A DNA stretch of 64,000 nt from Burkholderia cepacia (GTDB taxonomy: Bacteria; Pseudomonadota; Gammaproteobacteria; Burkholderiales; Burkholderiaceae): positions 2,852,001 to 2,916,000 of the forward strand of contig NZ_CP013443.1 of NCBI RefSeq assembly GCF_001718835.1, given 5' to 3'. The translations under genes were made by a program, and so were the position numbers. Each line of letters begins with the position of its first letter. Within the stretch, counting starts at the first letter, position 1. Of this stretch, positions 42,223 to 51,187 are shown in pieces. The notes beneath the pieces were generated by a model. That model saw nothing but the letters and a program-made list of their open reading frames with translations, was not told the origin of the DNA and did not search any database.

Positions 42223-43632
42223 ATGACGTCCCAACTGCACAAAAAGGGCGAGGCCTGGTCGGCCCGCTTCTCGGAACCGATGTCGGAGCTGGTCAAGCGC
42301 TACACGTCGTCGGTGTTTTTCGACAAGCGTCTCGCGCTCGTCGACATCGCCGGCTCGCTCGCGCACGCGAACATGCTCGCCGCGCAGAAGATCATCAGCG
42401 CCGACGACCTGGCCGCGATCGAACGCGGGATGGCGCAGATCAAGGGTGAGATCGAGCGCGGCGAATTCGAATGGCAGCTCGACCTGGAAGACGTCCACCT
42501 GAACATCGAGGCGCGCCTGACCGCGCTGATCGGCGATGCCGGCAAGCGCCTGCATACGGGCCGCTCGCGCAACGACCAGGTCGCGACCGACATCCGCCTG
42601 TGGCTGCGCGGCGAGATCGACCGCATCGGCGGCCTGCTGAACGACCTGCGCGGCGCGCTGCTCGACCTCGCGGAACAGAACGCCGACACGATCATGCCGG
42701 GCTTCACGCACCTGCAGGTCGCACAGCCGGTCACGTTCGGCCACCACCTGCTCGCGTACGTCGAGATGTTCTCGCGCGACGCGGAGCGCATGCGCGACTG
42801 CCGCACGCGCGTGAACCGCCTGCCGCTCGGCGCGGCCGCGCTCGCCGGCACGAGCTACCCGATCGACCGCCATGCAGTGGCGAAGACGCTCGGCTTCGAC
42901 GGCATCTGCGCGAACTCGCTCGACGCGGTGTCGGATCGCGACTTCGCGATCGAATTCACGGCGGCTTCCGCGCTCGTGATGACGCACGTGTCGCGCTTCT
43001 CCGAAGAACTCGTGCTGTGGATGAGCCCGCGCGTCGGCTTCATCGACATCGCCGACCGCTTCTGCACCGGCAGCTCGATCATGCCGCAGAAGAAGAACCC
43101 GGACGTGCCCGAGCTCGCGCGCGGCAAGACGGGCCGCGTGAACGGCCACCTGATGGCGCTGCTGACGCTGATGAAAGGCCAGCCGCTCGCGTACAACAAG
43201 GACAACCAGGAAGACAAGGAACCGCTGTTCGACACGGTCGACACCGTCGCCGACACGCTGCGGATCTTCGCCGAGATGGTGGCCGGCATCACCGTGAAGC
43301 CGGACGCGATGCGCGCGGCCGCGCTGCAGGGCTTCTCGACCGCCACCGACCTCGCCGACTACCTGGTGAAGCGCGGCCTGCCGTTCCGCGATGCGCACGA
43401 AGCCGTCGCGCACGCCGTGAAGATCTGCGACGACCGCGGCATCGACCTGGCCGACCTGACGCTCGACGAGATGAAGCAGGAGCTGCCGAACGTCGCGCAC
43501 CTGATCGGCGAAGACGTGTTCGGCTACCTGACGCTCGAAGGGTCGGTCGCCAGCCGCAATCACCCGGGCGGCACCGCGCCCGACCAGGTGCGCGCGGCGG
43601 TCAAGGCCGCCCGCGCCGCGCTCGGCCAGTAA
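42223..43632 (+). CDS. argH: argininosuccinate lyase
   Basis: The 469-residue enzyme splits argininosuccinate into arginine and fumarate, the last step of arginine synthesis. Family features are RFSEPMSELVKRYTSSVFFDKRLA, HLNIEARLTALIGDAGKRLHTGRSRNDQVATDIRLWLR, the signature GSSIMPQKKNPDVPELARGKTGRVNG around residue 290, and the catalytic Ser within it. The length is normal. It has its own terminator at 43644. A neighbouring decarboxylase for basic amino acids is separated by other genes and is not in the same transcript. Confidence 0.97.
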   Translation: MTSQLHKKGEAWSARFSEPMSELVKRYTSSVFFDKRLALVDIAGSLAHANMLAAQKIISADDLAAIERGMAQIKGEIERGEFEWQLDLEDVHLNIEARLTALIGDAGKRLHTGRSRNDQVATDIRLWLRGEIDRIGGLLNDLRGALLDLAEQNADTIMPGFTHLQVAQPVTFGHHLLAYVEMFSRDAERMRDCRTRVNRLPLGAAALAGTSYPIDRHAVAKTLGFDGICANSLDAVSDRDFAIEFTAASALVMTHVSRFSEELVLWMSPRVGFIDIADRFCTGSSIMPQKKNPDVPELARGKTGRVNGHLMALLTLMKGQPLAYNKDNQEDKEPLFDTVDTVADTLRIFAEMVAGITVKPDAMRAAALQGFSTATDLADYLVKRGLPFRDAHEAVAHAVKICDDRGIDLADLTLDEMKQELPNVAHLIGEDVFGYLTLEGSVASRNHPGGTAPDQVRAAVKAARAALGQ

Positions 43633-43643
43633 GCGTCGCCGCG

Positions 43644-43672
43644 AACGGACGCCCCCGCGGCGTCCGTTTCTT
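43644..43672 (+). terminator. Rho-independent terminator of argH
   Basis: AACGGACGCC pairs with GGCGTCCGTT and is followed by TTCTTGTT. Confidence 0.8.
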
Positions 43673-43739
43673 GTTGGTGCGGGCCGCGCACGTTGCGTGC
43701 GTCGCCCGCCCTCTCCCCCCCGACTTCCGGACCTCAGCA

Positions 43740-44420
43740 ATGATGTTTTCCGCCGCGCTCTTCGACATGGACGGCCTGCTCGTCGATTCCGAGCGGACCA
43801 TCATGAACACGTGGATCGACGTGTCGAACGCGCACGGCGTCGCGCTGACCACCGCCGATTACCTGCAGATCGTCGGCCGCTCGTTCGCCGAAGGCCAGAC
43901 GATTCTCTCGGGCATCATCGGCGACGCCGGCACGTTCGACGCGGTGCGCACCCGCGTGCGCGAGCAGCTCGCGGCGCCCGAGCCGCATCCGAAGTTTCCG
44001 CTGAAGCCCGGCGCGCACGCGCTCCTGAGCGCGCTCGCGCAAGCCGGCATTCCGTGCGCGGTCGCGTCGTCGTCCGCGGGTGACGTGATCCGCGCGCGGC
44101 TCGACGCGGTCGGCGTGCTGCCGTTCTTTCGCGCGATCGCGGGCGGCGACGAAGTCGCACGCGGCAAGCCCGACCCGGCCGTCTACCGGCTCGCGGCCGA
44201 ACGCCTCGGCGTGCCGGCACACGCATGCGTCGCGTTCGAGGACAGCGATTTCGGTGCGCAATCGGCCGCCGGCGCGGGCGCCGCGGTCGTCACCGTGCCC
44301 GACCTGAAGGCGCCGACGCCCGAAATCGTCGCGCTGAGCCTGCACGTGCTCGCTTCGCTCGACGATGCGCTTGCGCTCGTGCCGTCGTGGTTCGGGCTGC
44401 ACGACGCGCCGCGCGCGTAG
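43740..44420 (+). CDS. HAD-superfamily phosphatase/phosphoglucomutase-like (YniC/GPH type)
   Basis: The 226-residue protein has all four HAD motifs: ALFDMDGLLVDSE with the nucleophilic Asp (about residues 7-19), the Ser in VASSSAGDVI, the Lys in RGKPDPAVYRLAA and the acidic pair in VAFEDSDFGAQSAAGAG. A helical C1 cap sits after motif I. Such enzymes dephosphorylate small sugar phosphates (2-deoxyglucose-6-phosphate, phosphoglycolate and similar). The precise substrate is not readable. ATG 43740 is directly followed by a second ATG. It follows argH but is separated by a terminator. Confidence 0.9.
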   Translation: MMFSAALFDMDGLLVDSERTIMNTWIDVSNAHGVALTTADYLQIVGRSFAEGQTILSGIIGDAGTFDAVRTRVREQLAAPEPHPKFPLKPGAHALLSALAQAGIPCAVASSSAGDVIRARLDAVGVLPFFRAIAGGDEVARGKPDPAVYRLAAERLGVPAHACVAFEDSDFGAQSAAGAGAAVVTVPDLKAPTPEIVALSLHVLASLDDALALVPSWFGLHDAPRA

Positions 44421-44445
44421 CCAACCCGCCTCCCCAAATGCAGAC

Positions 44446-44470
44446 GGGCACCTTCCGGTGCCCGCCTTTG
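44446..44470. terminator. terminator hairpin between convergent genes
   Basis: GGGCACC (44446-44452) pairs with GGTGCCC (44457-44463), followed by GCCTTTGG. The T tract is short, so the terminator may be weak. Confidence 0.55.
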
Positions 44471-44495
44471 GTTGCCGCAACGCGTCGCCTGGCCG

Positions 44496-45305
44496 TCAAT
44501 TGTTGCCCGCCGTCTCCGACAGCCGCTTCATCGTCGCGATGCGCGCGCCGATCAGGTCGACGCGGCCGTCCTCGCCGACGAGCGGCGCCGTCGCATCGCG
44601 GAACCCGACCCACGCGCGCTGCGCGCGCACCAGCGTCGCGGCCGAATGCGCAGGCATCTTGCGGCGCAGCTTCTGGTAATAGCGGTTCAGGTCGAACAGC
44701 GCGTGCTCGCACGCGGCATCCTGTTCGCACGGCCGGATGCGGCGCAACGGATCGCGCGCGTCGCTCCTGGGCGCGTTCGCCGGGCCGCCCGCCGCCGCAT
44801 TCGCCGCGCCGTTGTCCGCCGCCTTCGCCGCCCCCCCGCCCGGCCCGCCGGCCGGCGGCGCATAGCGATCGGCCGCGCCGCGCAGCGCCAGCGCGCGATC
44901 GCGCACGGGCTGCAACTGCAGGTCGGCACTCGACATCGCGTACGACGTGCCGCGCGTGGTGTCGTATACGGCCTTCAGCAGATGCACTTCGTCCTTGCGC
45001 CACGTGAGCCAACGGCGCTGGCTGTCCTGCCAGCCGCGCTTCGCGTCGGCCGGCGCATCCTTCAACAGGCGCTGGTACGCGCCGTCCATCACGGCCTGCC
45101 ACTGCTGCTGCGCTTCACCCATGCACTGGATCTGGCCGGCCGGCGAAGACCGGTCGCGCCGCGCGAGGCATTGCCGCATCGCGACGTCGATCGGGTCGGC
45201 CGCCGCGACTTCCGCGTGCGCCGCGCCCAATCCCGCCGACCAGGCCGCCCAGACGACGAGCGCGGCCACCGCCGCACGCATCGTCCCGATTCGATTCCGT
45301 TCCAT
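44496..45305 (-). CDS. secreted LprI/DUF1311-type protein
   Basis: The 269-residue protein has a signal peptide (about residues 9-31, ending AHAEV) and a lysozyme-inhibitor LprI/DUF1311 domain: PIDVAMRQCLARRDRSSPAGQIQCMGEAQQQWQAVMDGAYQRLL and WQDSQRRWLTWRKDEVHLL. A glycine- and alanine-rich linker follows, then a second region of the same type (CEQDAACEHALFDLNRYYQKLRRKMP, RAQRAWVGFRDATAPLV), so the domain is doubled. LprI-type proteins can inhibit lysozyme in the envelope. The start three bases after the decarboxylase stop codon suggests coupled translation. Confidence 0.82.
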   Translation of the reverse strand: MERNRIGTMRAAVAALVVWAAWSAGLGAAHAEVAAADPIDVAMRQCLARRDRSSPAGQIQCMGEAQQQWQAVMDGAYQRLLKDAPADAKRGWQDSQRRWLTWRKDEVHLLKAVYDTTRGTSYAMSSADLQLQPVRDRALALRGAADRYAPPAGGPGGGAAKAADNGAANAAAGGPANAPRSDARDPLRRIRPCEQDAACEHALFDLNRYYQKLRRKMPAHSAATLVRAQRAWVGFRDATAPLVGEDGRVDLIGARIATMKRLSETAGNN

Positions 45306-45307
45306 CG

Positions 45308-47587
45308 TCAATCGCGCACGCAGTCGACGAAGTATTCGACGCGGCCGTTCACCTCTTCCGCGACGAGGCCGTGGATGTCGGTGTGGAAGCCCGGGAAGCG
45401 CTCGTTGAAGTCGCGCGCGAACCGCAGGTAGTTCACGATCGTCTTGTTGAAGCGCTCGCCCGGGATCAGCAGCGGGATGCCCGGCGGGTACGGCGTCAGC
45501 AGGATGCTCGTCACGCGGCCTTCGAGCTCGTCGAGCGGCACGCGGTCGATCTTGCGGTGCGCGAGCTTCGCGAACGCGTCCGACGGCTTCATCGCCGGCT
45601 CCATGTCCGACAGGTACATCTCCGTCGTCAGGCGGGCGATGTCGTTCGCGCGGTACACGTCGTGGATCTGCGTGCACAGGTCGCGCAGGCCGACACGCTC
45701 GTAGCGCGGATGCTGCGCGACGAATTCCGGCAGCACGCGCCACAGCGGCTGGTTGTTGTCGTAGTCGTCCTTGAACTGCTGCAGCTCGGTCACCATCGAG
45801 TTCCAGCGGCCCTTCGTGATGCCGATCGTGAACATGATGAAGAACGAGTACAGGCCGGTCTTCTCGACGATGATCCCGTGCTCGGCCAGGTACTTCGTGA
45901 CGATCGCGGCGGGGATGCCCGTCTCGCCGAACTCGCCGTCGACGTCGAGCCCCGGCGTGATGATCGTCGCCTTGATCGGGTCGAGCATGTTGAAGCCTTC
46001 CGCCAGCGGGCCGAAGCCGTGCCAGTGGTCGTTCGGCTTCAGCATCCAGTCGTCGCGCGAACCGATGCCTTCCTCCGACAGCTCGTCCGGACCCCACACG
46101 CTGAAGAACCAGTCGTCGCCGTATTCGGCGTCGACCTTGCGCATCGCGCGGCGGAAATCGATCGCCTCGGCGATCGATTCCTCGACGAGCGCGGTGCCGC
46201 CCGGCGGCTCCATCATCGCGGCCGCGACGTCGCACGACGCGATGATCGCGTACTGCGGGCTCGTCGACGTGTGCATCAGGTACGCCTCGTTGAAGCGGTG
46301 CTTGTCGAACGTGCGGTTCTCCGAATCCTGCACGACGATCTGCGATGCCTGCGAGATGCCCGCGAGCAGCTTGTGCGTCGAGTGCGTCGCGAACACGAGC
46401 GCGCCCGTGCGCGGACGGCCGTCGCCGATCGCGTGCATGTCGCGGTAGAAATCGTGGAACGTCGCGTGCGGCAGCCACGCTTCGTCGAAGTGCAGCGTGT
46501 CGAGCAGGTCGCCGAGGAGATCCTTGATCATCTCGACGTTGTAGACGACGCCGTCGTACGTGCTCTGCGTGATCGTCAGGATGCGCGGCTTCATGTCCGG
46601 GTTCTGGCGCATCGCCTCGCGCGCGAACGGGTTCGCCTCGATCTTCTTGCGGATGTTCTCCGGCTTGAACTCGTCGCGCGGGATCGGCCCGATGATGCCG
46701 AAGTGGTTGCGCGTCGGCGTCAGGAACACCGGAATCGCGCCCGTCATCGTGATCGCGTGCAGGATCGACTTGTGGCAGTTGCGGTCGACCAGCACGATGT
46801 CGCCGGGCGCGACCGTCGCGTGCCAGACGATCTTGTTCGACGTCGACGTGCCGTTGGTCACGAAGAACAGGTGGTCCGCGCTGAAGATGCGCGCCGCGTT
46901 GCGCTCGGACGCGGCCACCGGGCCCGTGTGATCGAGCAGCTGGCCGAGCTCGTCCACCGCGTTGCAGACGTCGGCGCGCAGCATGTTCTCGCCGAAGAAC
47001 TGGTGGAACATCTGGCCGAGCGGGTTCTTCAGGAACGCGACGCCGCCCGAGTGACCGGGGCAGTGCCACGAGTACGAGCCTTCGTCCGCGTACTTCACCA
47101 GCTCCTTGAAGAACGGCGGCGCGAGCGAGTCGAGATAGACCTTCGCCTCGCGGATGATGTGGCGCGCGACGAACTCCGGCGTGTCCTCGAACATGTGGAT
47201 GAAGCCGTGCAGCTCGCGCAGGATGTCGTTCGGCAGGTGGCGCGACGTGCGCGTCTCGCCGTACAGGAAGATCGGGATGTCCGCGTTGCGGCGGCGCACT
47301 TCGGTGACGAACGCGCGCAGCTCGATGATCGCGGTCGCGAGCTCGGGCAGCTCGCCGTCCGGGCCGGTTTCGCCGAGCATGAGTTCGTCGTCGTCGATCG
47401 ACAGGATGAAGCACGACGCGCGGCTCGACTGCTGCGCGAACGACGTCAGATCGCCGTAGCTCGTGAGGCCGAGGACTTCGACGCCCTCCTTCTCGATCGC
47501 TTCGGCCAACGCCCGGATGCCGGAGCCCGAGATGTTCTCGGAGCGGAAATCTTCGTCGATGATGACGACGGGGAAACGAAACTTCAT
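45308..47587 (-). CDS. biodegradative arginine/lysine/ornithine decarboxylase
   Basis: The 759-residue protein is a full-length fold type I PLP enzyme of the AdiA/CadA/SpeF group. It has an N-terminal wing domain (VVIIDEDF to about residue 130) and a core PLP domain with SYSWHCPGHSGGVAFLKNP, NGTSTSNKI, HFDEAWLPHA and the PLP-binding lysine in ATHSTHKLLAGISQAS (about residue 405). A C-terminal domain ends the protein. These enzymes remove CO2 from arginine, lysine or ornithine and consume protons, giving acid resistance or polyamines. I cannot tell which amino acid is used. No antiporter gene is adjacent. It lies downstream of dcd on the same strand. Confidence 0.93.
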   Translation of the reverse strand: MKFRFPVVIIDEDFRSENISGSGIRALAEAIEKEGVEVLGLTSYGDLTSFAQQSSRASCFILSIDDDELMLGETGPDGELPELATAIIELRAFVTEVRRRNADIPIFLYGETRTSRHLPNDILRELHGFIHMFEDTPEFVARHIIREAKVYLDSLAPPFFKELVKYADEGSYSWHCPGHSGGVAFLKNPLGQMFHQFFGENMLRADVCNAVDELGQLLDHTGPVAASERNAARIFSADHLFFVTNGTSTSNKIVWHATVAPGDIVLVDRNCHKSILHAITMTGAIPVFLTPTRNHFGIIGPIPRDEFKPENIRKKIEANPFAREAMRQNPDMKPRILTITQSTYDGVVYNVEMIKDLLGDLLDTLHFDEAWLPHATFHDFYRDMHAIGDGRPRTGALVFATHSTHKLLAGISQASQIVVQDSENRTFDKHRFNEAYLMHTSTSPQYAIIASCDVAAAMMEPPGGTALVEESIAEAIDFRRAMRKVDAEYGDDWFFSVWGPDELSEEGIGSRDDWMLKPNDHWHGFGPLAEGFNMLDPIKATIITPGLDVDGEFGETGIPAAIVTKYLAEHGIIVEKTGLYSFFIMFTIGITKGRWNSMVTELQQFKDDYDNNQPLWRVLPEFVAQHPRYERVGLRDLCTQIHDVYRANDIARLTTEMYLSDMEPAMKPSDAFAKLAHRKIDRVPLDELEGRVTSILLTPYPPGIPLLIPGERFNKTIVNYLRFARDFNERFPGFHTDIHGLVAEEVNGRVEYFVDCVRD

Positions 47588-47668
47588 GGGCGATTCTCCA
47601 AAAAGAACGACCGCGGCGCGTCACGCGCAGCGGTCACCCGGAAACTGGTGAGACGTTATGCAACCAGA

Positions 47669-48238
47669 TCAGGTTTTCGGCAGCGTGACACCGCGCTGCC
47701 CCTGATACTTGCCGCCGCGATCCGCGTACGACACGTCGCACACTTCGTCGCTTTCGAAGAAGAGCACCTGCGCGACGCCTTCGTTCGCGTAGATCTTCGC
47801 GGGCAACGGCGTGGTGTTCGAGAATTCCAGCGTGACGTAGCCTTCCCACTCGGGTTCGAACGGCGTCACGTTGACGATGATCCCGCAGCGCGCGTAGGTC
47901 GACTTGCCGAGGCAGACCGTCAGCACGGTGCGCGGGATGCGGAAATATTCGACGGTGCGGGCCAGCGCGAACGAGTTCGGCGGGATGATGCACACGTCGC
48001 CCTTGAAATCGACAAACGAACCCTCGTCGAAGTTCTTCGGATCGACGATCGTCGAGTTGATGTTCGTGAAGATCTTGAATTCGTCCGCGCAGCGGATGTC
48101 GTAGCCGTAGCTCGACGTGCCGTAGCTGACGATCCGGCGGCCATCCTCGGACGCACGAACCTGATCGGGCACGAACGGCTCGATCATCTTGTGCTCTTCG
48201 GCCATGCGCCGAATCCATTTGTCGGACTTGATACTCAT
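47669..48238 (-). CDS. dcd: dCTP deaminase
   Basis: The 189-residue enzyme converts dCTP to dUTP, feeding thymidylate synthesis. Family sequences are [99 protein letters not shown] with the catalytic Glu, and the C-terminal [14 protein letters not shown]. Length and ends fit the trimeric bacterial form. Its ribosome binding site lies inside a 10-bp perfect hairpin just upstream, so translation may be controlled by RNA folding. Confidence 0.96.
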
Positions 48239-48312
48239 GTCAGCCTCCGCCGGGCCGTCCCAAGGAGGCTGACCGCCCCCTCGGGGGGCAGCGAACAAAG
48301 AGAGCGTGGGGG
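48239..48312 (-). promoter_or_regulatory. structured dcd leader with ribosome binding site in a hairpin
   Basis: Read on the minus strand, GTCAGCCTCC... and GGAGGCTGAC form a perfect 10-bp inverted repeat (plus coordinates 48264-48273 and 48239-48248) with a 15-base loop. The second arm contains the GGAGG ribosome binding site, directly before the dcd ATG. A second C5/G6 hairpin (48276-48288) is adjacent, and a further GTGGGGG at 48306-48312 could pair with the same C run as an alternative. This is a plausible cis-acting RNA switch or a mobile repeat used as a leader. Confidence 0.65.
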
Positions 48313-48433
48313 TCGATTCATATCGGGGCGCCAGGAAACGCTGCGTGACGGAAAACGAAAGCCGCCGATACAAAGCGGCGACCGGGAAAGGCGGACATTT
48401 TACGCGATCATCGGCCGGCGCACGCGGCGGCCG

Positions 48434-48970
48434 TCAACGGATCACGCCGCAGGCAAGCGCGGGCCCCGCGCCATGCTGCGGAAACGCGGGATCGCTCGGG
48501 TCGCGGTGCACCAGCGCCGCGCGGTTCATCGCCGAGCGCACGCCATCGAGGGCCAGATCGGGAGCGACGATGAAGCCGGCGGCGACGCCGTTCGCGTCCG
48601 CATGGATGTTGCCCAGATCGCCGGCGACGCGCGCGCCCGCGCGCAACCGGTCGGCGGCCGGCGCGAACACCTGGCCGGCGCTCGAGCCGTCGCCCGCGTT
48701 GCAGTCGCCGCGTTCGTGCACCTGTAGCGCATGATCGCTGTTGGGCGGAAGGCCGGCCAGGTTGTAGGTGACCTGAACGCCGTCCGGACGCTCGACGAAC
48801 GTCACCGCACCGCGCGCCTGCCAGCCGACCGTCGGCTGCAGTTGTGCGTCGGCCCGTTTTTCGTGCGACGAGGAAAAGGAGGTGCAGCCGGCCAGCAGGC
48901 CCAGCGCGGCGGCGGCCAGCAGCGCGTACCGCACGCGGCCGGCGCGCACGCCGTGATGTCGTTGTTTCAT
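48434..48970 (-). CDS. SodC-like lipoprotein lacking most metal ligands
   Basis: The 178-residue product is a lipoprotein (lipobox LLAGC, Cys 29) with a Cu/Zn superoxide dismutase fold, seen in VQVTYNLAGLPPNSDHALQVHERGDC, VAGDLGNI, ALVHRDPSD and the terminal ACGVIR. Aligned by eye with E. coli SodC, four of seven metal ligands are changed. The copper His in FHIH is Gln83, the bridging His is Gln100, the zinc His in GKH is lost, and the His before GDL is Val115. His85, Asp118, His155 and the disulfide cysteines (90 and 174) remain. It therefore cannot work as a normal Cu/Zn enzyme and may have a structural or binding role. Start 48970 gives the lipoprotein signal. Confidence 0.85.
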   Translation of the reverse strand: MKQRHHGVRAGRVRYALLAAAALGLLAGCTSFSSSHEKRADAQLQPTVGWQARGAVTFVERPDGVQVTYNLAGLPPNSDHALQVHERGDCNAGDGSSAGQVFAPAADRLRAGARVAGDLGNIHADANGVAAGFIVAPDLALDGVRSAMNRAALVHRDPSDPAFPQHGAGPALACGVIR

Positions 48971-49102
48971 TCGATCCTCATGCCGGCGGGCGCCGCGTGT
49001 GACGCGGCGCCCGCCGGGCGGGTAAAGGGACCCGGGAAAAGTCGCCATGATACCGCGCCTCGCGGCGCCGTAAACAGCGTGAGGCCCCGCCCCGCAAGGG
49101 TT

Positions 49103-50194
49103 TTACGTATTTTGAACAACGATCGACGGGAACTTCGAGGTCATGTCGCGCGATCGCTCGGCAATCGCCAGCGCGACGCCGCGCGCGATGTCGCGGTAAC
49201 GACGCGCCAGCGCGCCTTCGGGATCGGCCGCGACCGTCGGCGCGCCGCTGTCGGCCCGCTCGCGGATCGCGATGTCGAGCGGCAGGCTGCCGAGCACGTT
49301 CACGTCGTAATCCTTCGCCATCCGCTCGGCCCCGCCGGCGCCGAAGATGTGCTCTTCGTGGCCGCAGTTCGAACAGATGTGGATGCTCATGTTCTCGACG
49401 ATGCCGAGAATCGGAATCCCGACCTTCTCGAACATCTTCAGGCCCTTCTTCGCATCGAGCAACGCGATGTCCTGCGGCGTCGTGACGATCACCGCGCCCG
49501 TGACGGGTACGCGCTGCGCGAGCGTGAGCTGGATGTCGCCGGTGCCGGGCGGCATGTCGACGATCAGGTAGTCGAGCTCGCGCCAGTTGGTCTGGCGCAG
49601 CAGCTGCTCGAGCGCGGAGGTCGCCATCGGGCCGCGCCACACCATCGGGTTGTCTTCCTCGATCAGGAAGCCGATCGAGTTCGCCTGCAGCCCGTGGCCG
49701 ACGAGCGGGTTCATCGACTGGTTGTCGGGCGACTCGGGGCGCTGGCCGTGGATGCCGAGCATCGTCGGCAGCGACGGGCCGTAGATGTCGGCGTCGAGGA
49801 TGCCGACCGACGCGCCTTCGGCGGCAAGCGCGAGTGCGAGGTTGACGGCCGTCGTGCTCTTACCGACACCGCCCTTGCCCGACGCGACCGCCACGATGTT
49901 CTTCACGTTCGGCAGCAGTTTCACGCCACGCTGCACCGTGTGCGCGACGATCTCCTGCGACACGGCGATGCGCGCGTCGCGCACGCCGGGCACGGCCTGG
50001 AGCGCGGCGGTGACGCGTGCGCGCACGTCGTCGTGCTGGCTGCGCGCGGGATAACCGAGCACCACGTCGAGCGCCACGACGTCGCCGTCGATCGCGACGT
50101 TGCGCACGCCCTTGTTCGCCGCATACGGACGGCCGGTATTGGGGTCGACGACAGCCGCCAAAGCGGCGTCGACTTGTGCCCGGTCAATGCTCAT
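49103..50194 (-). CDS. apbC: Mrp/ApbC iron-sulfur cluster carrier ATPase
   Basis: The 363-residue P-loop ATPase of the Mrp/NBP35 family carries a Fe-S cluster to target proteins in the cytoplasm. An N-terminal MIP18-like domain (residues 1-80) precedes the deviant Walker A VASGKGGVGKSTTAVNLA (about residue 100), DADIYGPSLPTMLG, IVDMPPGTGD and the cluster-binding CSNCG motif (about residue 270). Start 50194 gives MSIDRAQVDAAL. It is divergent from the OmpA-family lipoprotein gene. Confidence 0.95.
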   Translation of the reverse strand: MSIDRAQVDAALAAVVDPNTGRPYAANKGVRNVAIDGDVVALDVVLGYPARSQHDDVRARVTAALQAVPGVRDARIAVSQEIVAHTVQRGVKLLPNVKNIVAVASGKGGVGKSTTAVNLALALAAEGASVGILDADIYGPSLPTMLGIHGQRPESPDNQSMNPLVGHGLQANSIGFLIEEDNPMVWRGPMATSALEQLLRQTNWRELDYLIVDMPPGTGDIQLTLAQRVPVTGAVIVTTPQDIALLDAKKGLKMFEKVGIPILGIVENMSIHICSNCGHEEHIFGAGGAERMAKDYDVNVLGSLPLDIAIRERADSGAPTVAADPEGALARRYRDIARGVALAIAERSRDMTSKFPSIVVQNT

Positions 50195-50545
50195 CGAAAC
50201 TCCGTGAAAACGTTTTTCTCGCGCGCAAACGTCAAAAAATATCAAATTACGCTGCGAAAATCGGGAAAAGTGAAAGAATCTGTTGCACGCCATTGCGCGA
50301 ACGCGCGACCCGGCGCACTCTTCGCCTGCGGCATGCTATGGGGCCAAATCGGCCACCAACCGCCTATATTGTAGAGGCTGACGCGTCGCACTGCCCGAAC
50401 AGCCACGCTGACGGACAGGGCATGCGGCCACCTCGGCGGCTGCCGCTGGCGCAGGCCTGCCCTCCTTTTTCGGGCGGCCCGCGCGTGGAGCCGTAACTGT
50501 TGTTGTCGTCGTTGTCGACTCGTTCAACCAAGAGAGGAATCCAAG
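50195..50545. promoter_or_regulatory. divergent promoter region of apbC and the OmpA lipoprotein
   Basis: There is no gene in these 351 bases. The part near 50200-50260 is AT-rich on the apbC side. Near 50500 there is a short run of GTT/GTC triplets. I see no clear operator. Confidence 0.4.
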
Positions 50546-51187
50546 ATGAACATGAAAATCGCGACCCGTCTGTCCGTCTTCGCATTGGCCGGCGCACTGC
50601 TGGCAGGCTGCGCCACGCAGCAAGGCAACAACACGGCCGTCGGTACCGGCACGGGTGCGGCGCTGGGCGCAGGCATCGGCGCGCTGGCGGGCGGCGGCAA
50701 GGGCGCGGCGATCGGCGCGGGCGTCGGCGCACTGGTCGGCGGCGTGACGGGTTACAACTGGCAGGCGATCAAGAACAAGCTCGCGCCGTCGGCAGCCAAG
50801 ACGGGTACGCAGGTGACCGAGCAGCCGGACGGCTCGCTGAAGCTGAACGTGCCGAGCTCGGTGACGTTCGCGACGAACCAGTACGCGATCACGCCGGCGT
50901 TCACGCCGCTGCTGAACGACCTGGCGACGACGCTGAACCAGAACCCGCAAGTGACGGCATCGATCGTCGGCTACACGGACAGCACGGGTTCGCAGCAGCT
51001 GAACCAGACGCTGTCGCAGAACCGTGCGCAGAGCGTCGTGAACGCGCTCGAGCAGCGCGGCGTCGCCGGCGCCCGCCTGTCGGCACAGGGCATGGGCCCG
51101 TCGAACCCGATCGCGGACAACGCGACGGAAGCCGGCCGCGCACAGAACCGCCGCGTCGAAATCTACCTGCGCGCTGCGCAGCACTAA
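50546..51187 (+). CDS. OmpA-family outer membrane lipoprotein
   Basis: The 213-residue protein is a lipoprotein (lipobox LLAGC, Cys at about residue 22). A glycine-zipper segment (TGTGAALGAGIGALAGGGKGAAIGAGVGALVGG) and a C-terminal OmpA domain follow, the latter with NVPSSVTFATNQYAITPAFTPLLNDL, IVGYTDSTGSQQLNQTLSQNRAQSVVNAL and AQGMGPSNPIADNATEAGRAQNRRVEIYL. That domain binds peptidoglycan, so the protein likely links the outer membrane to the cell wall, similar to the YiaD/Pal class. RBS AGAGAGGAA precedes the ATG. Confidence 0.93.
   Translation: MNMKIATRLSVFALAGALLAGCATQQGNNTAVGTGTGAALGAGIGALAGGGKGAAIGAGVGALVGGVTGYNWQAIKNKLAPSAAKTGTQVTEQPDGSLKLNVPSSVTFATNQYAITPAFTPLLNDLATTLNQNPQVTASIVGYTDSTGSQQLNQTLSQNRAQSVVNALEQRGVAGARLSAQGMGPSNPIADNATEAGRAQNRRVEIYLRAAQH

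Noticed and set aside
44496..47624. One 1042-codon frame on the minus strand
   Set aside because: Only its C-terminal 269 codons are coding (the LprI-like gene). The upstream part is the wrong frame of the decarboxylase gene.
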